From contig JASLGO010000103.1 of assembly GCA_030150135.1 (NCBI GenBank), positions 1 to 23,669 of the forward strand: a stretch of DNA of 23,669 bases, given 5' to 3'. The position numbers were made by a program, and so were the translations under genes. Source of the stretch: Aquirhabdus sp. (GTDB lineage Bacteria > Pseudomonadota > Gammaproteobacteria > Pseudomonadales > Moraxellaceae). The notes below the pieces were generated by a model, which did no database searches, was not told the DNA's origin, and saw nothing but the letters and a program-made list of their open reading frames with translations. Shown piece after piece: positions 7,226-13,465 of the stretch; the stretch's first letter is position 1, and every line of letters starts with the position of its first letter.

Positions 7226-8956
7226 TCATAGCGGCGCAAGCCAAACCACCTTGAGCTGAACACGCCGTTCACCACGGAACTCATTCACATCAAGCTGATA
7301 CGCCATTTTTACCCGCGAGCTTTCGGTTGGCCACACATTGAGATCAATATTAAATGCAATCGCTTCCAGCCAATTGCCACCCTCAATATGTCGCAGTGTT
7401 AGCTTCAAATGTTTTTCTTTGAGAATCCGTTGCTCTAGGATTTCAAACTCACCATCAAACACAGGCGGCGGAAAGGCTTGCCCCCACGGATCACCTTCCT
7501 GTAATTGACTAGCAAGTTGCAGTGAAAAATCATTGGCCGCAAGCGCACCATCCGTCCACAACACAGGCTCAAACAAAGCCGCATCATGCTCGGCAATTAC
7601 CGCGGCAAACGCATCAGCAAATGCCTGAAAATTCTGAGCTGGCAAGGTTAAACCCGCTGCCATCGCATGACCACCAAAATGACTGATCAACTCAGGATGC
7701 GCTTCAGCCACCCGCTCAATCGCATCACGGATATGTACTCCCGCAATCGAACGTGCTGAACCCTTCAAAGTTTCACAAGAATCATCACTCGGCGCAAACA
7801 CAATACTTGGACGGTTAAATTGCTCTTTCAAGCGTCCTGCCACAATCCCAATCACGCCTTGATGCCAGCTTGGCTCATACAACACAATGGCTGGTGGGAC
7901 GATCTCTTCAAATAGCTGCCGATCTTGCAATAATGCCAAAGCCTCGGACTTCATCCCTGCTTCAACGGTACGTCGCGTTTGATTCAATTGTTCTAACTGT
8001 TCAGCTAAGTCACGGGCTGTTGCCGCATCTTCGGCGAGCAAGCACTCGATGCCAATACGCATGCTATCCATACGCCCTGCAGCATTGATACGCGGCCCAA
8101 GGACAAAACCTAAATCTTGTGCGGTTAAGCCTTTACGATCACGCTTGGCAATTTCTAACATCGCAAGTAAACCCGCTCGACACTGACCACTCTTAATCCT
8201 TGCCAAGCCTTGCGAGACTAAAATACGGTTATTAGCATCGAGTGGCGCAACGTCAGCAACTGTCCCAAGCGCAACGAGATCCAGCCAATCCGTCAGTTTT
8301 GCGGTGGGTTTGCCTTGAGATTTACGCAACGTTGCGAGTGCTGCAAGCACATAAAACGCCACACCAACGCCAGCCAATGCCTTACTGGCAAACGTACACC
8401 CTTGTTGGTTCGGATTCACCACGGCTTGAGCAGGAGGTGCGCCTTTGGTAGTCAGATGGTGATCGGTAATGATGACCGCAACATTCGCAGCTTGCGCCGC
8501 GGCAACCCCTTCGTGACTGGAAATCCCATTATCGACGGTGATAATCAAATCTGGCGAATAGTCAGCAAGCGCCAAAGCCACAATTTCAGGCGTTAGACCA
8601 TAACCGTATTTAAAACGATCTGGCACCAGAAAATCGACGATTGCGCCCATTTTGCCAAGTGCAAGCATCATCAGTGCGGTACTGGTTGCGCCATCCGTAT
8701 CAAAATCACCAATGATAAGAATGCGCTGAGAAGTATCAATCGCTTGATTGATCTGCTGAATCGCAGAATCTAAGCCCAGCAAATCTTGCGCGGGTAAAAG
8801 ACGTGCGAGCTTGAGTTCCAGTTCATCGACATGCTGGACGCCACGTGCGGCATAAAGACGAGCCAAAACCTGCGGTAAAGCAGCAAAGCTCGCAGGAATG
8901 GCTGGTAAAGGACGTTGTTTTATCAACAGAGCGTTTAAAATAAGTGATTGAGTCAT
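7226..8956 (-). CDS. recJ: Single-stranded-DNA-specific 5'-3' exonuclease RecJ
   Basis: RecJ degrades single-stranded DNA 5' to 3' in RecF-pathway recombination, mismatch repair and base-excision repair. From ATG 8956 the product is 576 residues, matching E. coli RecJ (577). DHH-family metal motifs are intact: DFDTDG (84-89), VDNG (141-144) and TDHH (164-167), plus LDLVALGTVADV (225-236) and the DHHA1 motif GGHAMAAG (428-435). The open frame extends 16 codons further to a TTG at 9004, but that adds residues not seen in the family, so ATG 8956 is preferred. There is no well-placed Shine-Dalgarno; the start codon lies inside a perfect 12-bp inverted repeat (8952-8987). It is 78 bases downstream of the His/Lys-rich protein gene on the same strand, with no clear terminator between. 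Confidence 0.95.
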   Translation of the reverse strand: MTQSLILNALLIKQRPLPAIPASFAALPQVLARLYAARGVQHVDELELKLARLLPAQDLLGLDSAIQQINQAIDTSQRILIIGDFDTDGATSTALMMLALGKMGAIVDFLVPDRFKYGYGLTPEIVALALADYSPDLIITVDNGISSHEGVAAAQAANVAVIITDHHLTTKGAPPAQAVVNPNQQGCTFASKALAGVGVAFYVLAALATLRKSQGKPTAKLTDWLDLVALGTVADVAPLDANNRILVSQGLARIKSGQCRAGLLAMLEIAKRDRKGLTAQDLGFVLGPRINAAGRMDSMRIGIECLLAEDAATARDLAEQLEQLNQTRRTVEAGMKSEALALLQDRQLFEEIVPPAIVLYEPSWHQGVIGIVAGRLKEQFNRPSIVFAPSDDSCETLKGSARSIAGVHIRDAIERVAEAHPELISHFGGHAMAAGLTLPAQNFQAFADAFAAVIAEHDAALFEPVLWTDGALAANDFSLQLASQLQEGDPWGQAFPPPVFDGEFEILEQRILKEKHLKLTLRHIEGGNWLEAIAFNIDLNVWPTESSRVKMAYQLDVNEFRGERRVQLKVVWLAPL

Positions 8957-8987
8957 GCGTGGATTATGACAACTTTCCACGCATGAC
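8952..8987 (-). promoter_or_regulatory. Perfect 12-bp inverted repeat over the recJ start codon
   Basis: GTCATGCGTGGA (8952-8963) and TCCACGCATGAC (8976-8987) are perfect inverted copies around a 12-base spacer. In the recJ mRNA this forms a hairpin whose 3' arm contains the AUG. The 5' arm contains another AUG (8984) that opens a six-codon frame, MRGKLS, ending in TAA at 8964, eight bases before the recJ AUG. Start-codon sequestration or a dimeric protein site are both possible; function is inferred only from structure. Confidence 0.55.
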
Positions 8988-9034
8988 GCACCATAACACA
9001 GCAAAGGATTTGGCTATTTCAGCTCAACAACATC

Positions 9035-9736
9035 CTAATTCGCACGATGATGCTTGTGGTGATGCGCTGGTGCAGGTTTAACAGCATGATGTTTTTCTAC
9101 ATGATGCTTGGTCTTGGTCGCAGCATGTGTTGCATGATGCTTCGTTTTTGCAGGTTGTTGCGCTGACTTCGACTCTGGCTTAGCTACAGCTTCTTTTTTG
9201 ATCGGTTGGTGCTGCAAAGCTAATTCCGCATCGCGCGCTTGTTGGCTATCAAACTTTGTCGGCGCCACTTTTGGAGTGACTACGCGTGACACATTGCGTG
9301 GTACATCTGCTTTCGCCTGATGAGAAGTCGCTTCTTTTGGAGCAGTTTCTTTTTTGGCAGACGGTTTCACAGCATGATGTTTGGCAGATTCAACCTTCGC
9401 ATGTTCAACTTTTGCACGCGCTTCTTTTGCATGAGTTACCTTTTCATGCGCAATTTTTTCATGTTTTTTGATTACGGTGTGATGCTCATGTTTTTGAGTC
9501 GCGTGCTTTTCTGATTTTTTGACAACGTGTTTTTCGACAACATGGTGTTTTTGATGATGTGATGATGCTTTTTCAGGAGACGATTTTTTTTCTGATGAAA
9601 GTTCAGCTTTTGCGGCTGGATGTTCCTGCAAATAGCGCTCACGAACGCTCATTGCATTGCTTTGTGACATCGTTGACAACAGAGCTAAACTCAATAATGC
9701 CTGCGGTATCCACCCCAACTGCTTGAACTGTTTCAT
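9035..9736 (-). CDS. Exported His/Lys-rich low-complexity protein
   Basis: No named family recognised. ATG 9736 has a strong ribosome site (AGAGGTG), so the longer upstream extension of the frame is rejected. The 233-residue product begins with a signal peptide (MKQFKQLGWIPQALLSLALL then STMSQSNA, likely cleavage after residue 28). The mature part has about 30 His and 36 Lys in roughly 205 residues, arranged as HH and KH pairs, with many Ala and Glu and no cysteine. It ends HHHKHHRAN. Periplasmic metal binding or buffering, or envelope association through charge, are possible. It lies 162 bases downstream of another exported His-rich gene (9899-10084), separated by a strong terminator, so the two are probably transcribed separately. 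It precedes recJ. Confidence 0.8.
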   Translation of the reverse strand: MKQFKQLGWIPQALLSLALLSTMSQSNAMSVRERYLQEHPAAKAELSSEKKSSPEKASSHHQKHHVVEKHVVKKSEKHATQKHEHHTVIKKHEKIAHEKVTHAKEARAKVEHAKVESAKHHAVKPSAKKETAPKEATSHQAKADVPRNVSRVVTPKVAPTKFDSQQARDAELALQHQPIKKEAVAKPESKSAQQPAKTKHHATHAATKTKHHVEKHHAVKPAPAHHHKHHRAN

Positions 9737-9840
9737 ATTCACCTCTTTTATCATCATCTGTGTATGGCTGCTTGAAAATAAGCCTGCGCAATTATGACAA
9801 AGTATCGTGACAACATGAAACCCGTTCATGTAAAACTTAT

Positions 9841-9873
9841 AAAAATACCGCGCCATCTCGAAGCGGTATTTTT
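9841..9873 (-). terminator. Rho-independent terminator of the small His-rich gene
   Basis: An 11-bp perfect stem (AAAAATACCGC 9841-9851, GCGGTATTTTT 9863-9873) with an 11-base loop lies 25 bases after the stop at 9899. On the minus strand the GC part is followed by a run of five T; the symmetric sequence could also stop plus-strand transcription. Confidence 0.85.
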
Positions 9874-9898
9874 AATGGTTTACCCAATTATAGGTCGA

Positions 9899-10084
9899 TT
9901 AACGATAATAGCCACGATGATGATGGTGGTGGCGATGATGGTGATCGTGATGAAAATGATGAGAGTGATATTGATGATAACGGTGGTGGCGATGCCACGG
10001 ATCAGCAGAAGCTGTTGTAGAAAACAATGCTAATACGGTTGTCACCGCAACACTTCCAGCTAACACTTTAAGTTTACTGTTCAT
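9899..10084 (-). CDS. Small exported protein, half histidine after signal cleavage
   Basis: ATG 10084 is preceded by TTTTGGAGAA, a strong ribosome site, and gives 61 residues. The first 27 (MNSKLKVLAGSVAVTTVLAL then FSTTASA) form a clear signal peptide with ASA before the cleavage point. The mature peptide of about 34 residues starts DPWHRHHRYH, contains 17 histidines including a run of five, and ends RGYYR. It has no cysteine. Such density suggests periplasmic binding of Zn, Ni, Cu or Co, or a pH-dependent role; no family assignment is made. Signal peptide, ribosome site and a matching terminator together make it a real gene despite its size. Confidence 0.85.
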   Translation of the reverse strand: MNSKLKVLAGSVAVTTVLALFSTTASADPWHRHHRYHQYHSHHFHHDHHHRHHHHHRGYYR

Positions 10085-10138
10085 GTGTATTCTCCAAAAG
10101 ATCAAAAATCATGAAAATCCTGATGAGCAGGTAGATTC

Positions 10139-10168
10139 ACAATACCCCGCCCTTCATCATGATCTCAA
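10139..10168 (-). promoter_or_regulatory. Possible promoter of the small His-rich gene
   Basis: On the minus strand TTGAGA (10168-10163) and TATTGT (10144-10139) are separated by 18 bases, about 55 bases before ATG 10084. Motif reading only; no metalloregulator box was recognised. Confidence 0.35.
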
Positions 10169-10239
10169 CCCTTTTACGGCGTGATAACCTTGAATTAACA
10201 AGAACATAAAACAACGACAAAATTCACCAAATAATTGTT

Positions 10240-10264
10240 TAAATTAAATAAATTATTTAATTTA
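10240..10264. repeat. AT-only 25-bp inverted repeat
   Basis: TAAATTAAATAA (10240-10251) and TTATTTAATTTA (10253-10264) are perfect inverted copies around one A. It lies between the pdxH stop and the His-rich gene in a strongly AT-rich stretch. It could be an operator or nucleoid-protein site, or an AT-rich stem acting as a weak terminator. Confidence 0.5.
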
Positions 10265-10360
10265 TATTTATTAGATATATAGATGGCTTAAAATTTTACA
10301 GCGCATATACAGGTTCTGCACAATGTGCAGCGGCATAGACCGCCGCATCATGCAAACTCA

Positions 10361-11050
10361 CTACGGCATAAGCCGCTCAATGATCCACTGTTTTTCGCCT
10401 TCTAAATTTTGATCGGATACACGATATTGCAAACGATCATGCAAACGACTTTGACGACCTTGCCAGAACTCAAACAAGTCAGGAACCAAACGATACCCAC
10501 CCCAAAACTCTGGTTTAGGCACGACTGAACCCTCAGGATATTGTTCATTGAGTTCAGCAAACCGCTGTTCCAGCTCATTACGATCAGCGATCACGCCACT
10601 TTGTGGAATACTGGCGCATGCCGCAAGCTGGCTTTTATGTGGACGTTTATGAAAATAGTGAGTCGAATCCGCTTCTGATATTTTCTCAACACGCCCTGAA
10701 ATACGAACCTGCTGCTCTAATTCCGCCCAAAAAAACAGAAGCTCAGCATAAGGATTCTCTGCCAAATCTTCGCCTTTATGACTGTCGTAATTACTATAAA
10801 AAACCGCACCATGCTCATCAAATTGACGGAGCAACACAATACGTGCACTGGGGCGACCTGAACGACTTGCGGTCGCCAAAGTCATCGCGTAAGGCTCTCT
10901 GACCTGACAATCCAGCGCATGTTGCAGCCATATATGAAATTGTCGAAACGGATTAGAATCAACATCCTCACGTCGCAACTGACCTTTTTCATACGATTGA
11001 CGCAATGATGCTAAGTCACTCAAATAGGTGAGTTTTGTTAAATCAGTCAT
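10361..11050 (-). CDS. pdxH: Pyridoxamine/pyridoxine 5'-phosphate oxidase
   Basis: PdxH is the cytoplasmic FMN enzyme that oxidises PNP or PMP to pyridoxal 5'-phosphate, the last step of vitamin B6 synthesis and salvage. The product is 229 residues, normal for the family. Motifs run in order: RIVLLRQFDEHGAVFYSNY (about 70-88), FFWAELEQQVRISG (106-119), YFHKRPHKSQLAA (132-144) and the signature EFWGGYRLVPDLFEFWQGR (181-199) with RLHDR (202-206). Two positions depart from the usual pattern: SHKG where SRKG is common (90-93) and ACAS where AWAS is common (144-147). Ribosome site AGAGAG precedes ATG 11050. It lies downstream of glmM on the same strand, and its leader is formed by the repeat at 11067-11195. 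Confidence 0.95.
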   Translation of the reverse strand: MTDLTKLTYLSDLASLRQSYEKGQLRREDVDSNPFRQFHIWLQHALDCQVREPYAMTLATASRSGRPSARIVLLRQFDEHGAVFYSNYDSHKGEDLAENPYAELLFFWAELEQQVRISGRVEKISEADSTHYFHKRPHKSQLAACASIPQSGVIADRNELEQRFAELNEQYPEGSVVPKPEFWGGYRLVPDLFEFWQGRQSRLHDRLQYRVSDQNLEGEKQWIIERLMP

Positions 11051-11066
11051 TGCATCTCTCTCTTTA

Positions 11067-11195
11067 TCAAATCTCCCTAAATCCCTCTTTTTCTAAAGAG
11101 GGACTTGCAGAGAACTCAAAACCTCTATCAAATCCCCAAAAGTTCCCCTCTTTAGAGAAAGAGGCTCGACATATATTTCTCGAGGGGAGATTTGA
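11067..11195. repeat. Folded inverted-repeat element, copy 2 (MITE/REP-like)
   Basis: A 129-bp element with perfect 11-bp terminal inverted repeats, TCAAATCTCCC (11067-11077) and GGGAGATTTGA (11185-11195). Inside are two stems: CCCTCTTT/AAAGAGGG (11083-11090 with 11095-11102) and CCTCTTT/AAAGAGG (11147-11153 with 11158-11164), each with a 4-base loop. The plan and the CCCTC/GAGGG vocabulary match copy 1 at 4491-4583, though the sequences have diverged. It fills the glmM-pdxH gap, ending four bases from the glmM stop codon and about five bases from the pdxH ribosome site. It has no coding capacity. Confidence 0.8.
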
Positions 11196-11199
11196 AAAA

Positions 11200-12525
11200 T
11201 CATGCACTCAGTCGTGTACGCACCAGATCCGCTAAATCATTGGCGAGTTTGCTGACTTGCTCTTCATTTTCACCTTCAACCATGACGCGAATCATCGGCT
11301 CAGTCCCTGATTTACGGATGAGCAAACGACCACGCCCTGCTAATGATTCTTCTGCCTGAGCAAATGCATCTTTCAACACGTTATCCGCAAACGGATCGCG
11401 CATCGCGGCCAGACGAACATTGACCAGAACTTGAGGAAAGACTTTCAATGGCTGTGTTAATTCAGCCAGTGTTTTACCTTGTTCAATCACGGCTGCAAGC
11501 ACTTGTAGACCTGCAATGAGTGCATCACCTGTGGTGCTCTTATCCAGACAAAGGATGTGCCCAGAGGCTTCTCCACCAAGCTGCCAACCAGCCTCATCCA
11601 ACGCCGCCATCACATAACGATCACCGACATTAGCACGTTTAAATGCAATGCCTTTTTCACGCAGAATAAGCTCTAAGCCCATATTCGTCATCAGCGTGCC
11701 GACCACACCAACCGTCATTTGACTTGGGCGCGTCGCCAGCACATACAGGATGCTATCGCCATCAACCAATTGCCCGCGATGATCAACCATCACGATACGG
11801 TCACCATCGCCATCCAAAGCAATTCCGACATCGGCATTATGCTCCAATACAGCTTTTTGGAGTGCTTCAGGGTGAGTTGACCCACAACCATCGTTGATAT
11901 TCAGACCATTTGGCGTATTAAAAATAGGAATCACTGTCGCACCCAACTCGCGCAGCACGGCAGGGGCGACCGCATAGCCAGCACCATTCGCACAATCGAC
12001 GACAATCGTCATGCCACGCAAACTCAAGTTATACGGAAAGGTGGATTTACAGAATTCAATATAACGACCATTGGCATCGGTTACGCGTGAGGTTTTGCCC
12101 AGTTGATCAGGCGCATCAATCGTGATCGGCTGCTCGATCTGCTGACTAATCGCATTTTGTACTGCGTCATCCAGCTTTTTGCCTTCGCCAGAGAAAAACT
12201 TAATACCATTATCAAAATAAGGATTATGCGAGGCTGAAATCACGATTCCTGCATCAGCATGGAACGCGCGCGTCAGATGCGCAATCGCAGGTGTCGGCAG
12301 TGGTCCAAGCAAGCGAACATTGACACCCGCAGCATTCAGTCCTGCTTGCAGCGCAGCTTCCAGAACATAACCTGATAAACGCGTATCTTTGCCCACCATG
12401 ACTTCCGCACGACCTTGCGCAGCAAGCACTTTGCCCGCGGCATAACCTAATTTCAGTGCAAATTCTGGGGTAATTGGCAAGACGCCGAACTTGCCACGAA
12501 TACCATCAGTTCCAAAGTGGCTCAT
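11200..12525 (-). CDS. glmM: Phosphoglucosamine mutase
   Basis: GlmM interconverts glucosamine-6-phosphate and glucosamine-1-phosphate, feeding UDP-GlcNAc for peptidoglycan and lipid A. The 441-residue product is of normal length. FGTDGIRG is at 4-11, the phospho-serine loop ISASHNP at 96-102 with S99 as the phosphorylated residue, the Mg-binding DGDGDR at 238-243, the sugar-binding GEASGH at 318-323 and the phosphate-binding RKSGTEP at 404-410. ATG 12525 has AGGAAG eight bases upstream. No glmS or folP is adjacent; pdxH follows after the repeat element. A shared transcript with pdxH is plausible but would have to cross the folded repeat. Confidence 0.95.
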   Translation of the reverse strand: MSHFGTDGIRGKFGVLPITPEFALKLGYAAGKVLAAQGRAEVMVGKDTRLSGYVLEAALQAGLNAAGVNVRLLGPLPTPAIAHLTRAFHADAGIVISASHNPYFDNGIKFFSGEGKKLDDAVQNAISQQIEQPITIDAPDQLGKTSRVTDANGRYIEFCKSTFPYNLSLRGMTIVVDCANGAGYAVAPAVLRELGATVIPIFNTPNGLNINDGCGSTHPEALQKAVLEHNADVGIALDGDGDRIVMVDHRGQLVDGDSILYVLATRPSQMTVGVVGTLMTNMGLELILREKGIAFKRANVGDRYVMAALDEAGWQLGGEASGHILCLDKSTTGDALIAGLQVLAAVIEQGKTLAELTQPLKVFPQVLVNVRLAAMRDPFADNVLKDAFAQAEESLAGRGRLLIRKSGTEPMIRVMVEGENEEQVSKLANDLADLVRTRLSA

Positions 12526-12727
12526 GTCAAATCTTCCTATTTTTTGTAAATGAACTAATGAATAGATTGTGACAAATTATGCATTCATAGCGCAATTAAA
12601 AGCGTGCGTTAAAACAGCAAAAATCAATATTCTTCACCTTTCTTACACAAGATCTCCATATCGCCCAAGGACTAAGCTACGATAAACATGACTACTCATT
12701 AATAAATATCCCTTTTCTGAGTTATTT

Positions 12728-13465
12728 ATGATCACTACCATCCCATTGAATCAAATTCCGACTTGCTCAAGCGTCGGTTCATTGACACTAACGGATGAAA
12801 ATCTACAGCTCGCCACGCAGATGAAAAACAAAATTCTGGCGCGTGGCGGCTACGTCGAACGACAAGTCATTTGTACCTCACAAATTCATCCACACATGAC
12901 CCAGCTCAACTACATCGTCAGCGATTATGCAACCATCAGCATGCTCCGCGCAGCAGGTACAACCATCGCCGCACTGGGCAGCGGTACATTATTGTGCTGT
13001 CCTGAACGTCAGCAAATTCTTTTGCAACGCCGCTCATCAACCACAACGCTGTATCCAAATAAACTCAGTAGCTTTGGCGGTCATTACACGCCTGACCGCC
13101 AAAATTATGGCCTGGGCGCTTTATTGGATACATTGCTTGAAGAGGTAAAAGAAGAAGCTGGCATTAATTTATTGGATTTAAGCAGCGACTTTGTAAACGA
13201 TCTGCCGCCAATTTTTATGATCTTAGAAACAAATACAGGCGGTGTTCAATTCACCCCGCTCGCGTTTGCCTTAACGCCAGAACAAGCCGATCAAGTGAAA
13301 GGCTGCGATGAAGAAGGTCATATCGAGACGTATCATTTGGTAGATGACTTAGAGTATTTACTAGATGAAAGTAAATGGGCACAAATGGGGTTTTCTTGTT
13401 TTATGACGTGGCGAGAATTGGGATTTCCAGTACAAAAGAGTTGGAGTTATCAAAAGAAAGATTAG
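12728..13465 (+). CDS. Nudix-like hydrolase with degenerate Nudix box
   Basis: The 245-residue product has an N-terminal region (about 1-85) I do not recognise, then a Nudix-like fold. ILLQRRSSTTTLYPNKLSSF (97-116) leads into GGHYTPDRQNYGLGALLDTL (117-136) and LEEVKEEAGI (137-146). This resembles the Nudix box GX5EX7REUXEEXGU, but the Arg of REU is replaced by Glu and the spacing between the first Gly and the helix is altered. The metal-binding EExxEE part is kept. Substrate unknown; the family hydrolyses nucleoside diphosphates linked to other groups. The ribosome site (TGAG) is weak. It is divergent from glmM, and its stop codon overlaps that of the convergent TM2-TPR gene (13462-13465). 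Confidence 0.75.
   Translation: MITTIPLNQIPTCSSVGSLTLTDENLQLATQMKNKILARGGYVERQVICTSQIHPHMTQLNYIVSDYATISMLRAAGTTIAALGSGTLLCCPERQQILLQRRSSTTTLYPNKLSSFGGHYTPDRQNYGLGALLDTLLEEVKEEAGINLLDLSSDFVNDLPPIFMILETNTGGVQFTPLAFALTPEQADQVKGCDEEGHIETYHLVDDLEYLLDESKWAQMGFSCFMTWRELGFPVQKSWSYQKKD

Noticed and set aside
8957..9004. Sixteen-codon N-terminal extension of recJ from TTG 9004
   Set aside because: Adds residues not found in RecJ; ATG 8956 gives the expected family length.
9737..9856. Forty-codon N-terminal extension of the His/Lys-rich protein
   Set aside because: Would bury the signal peptide; ATG 9736 has a strong AGAGGTG ribosome site.
9794..10033. Plus-strand open frame full of Met and Ile
   Set aside because: It is the antisense of the His-rich coding sequence (CAT/CAC codons read as ATG/GTG) and crosses a terminator; no ribosome site.
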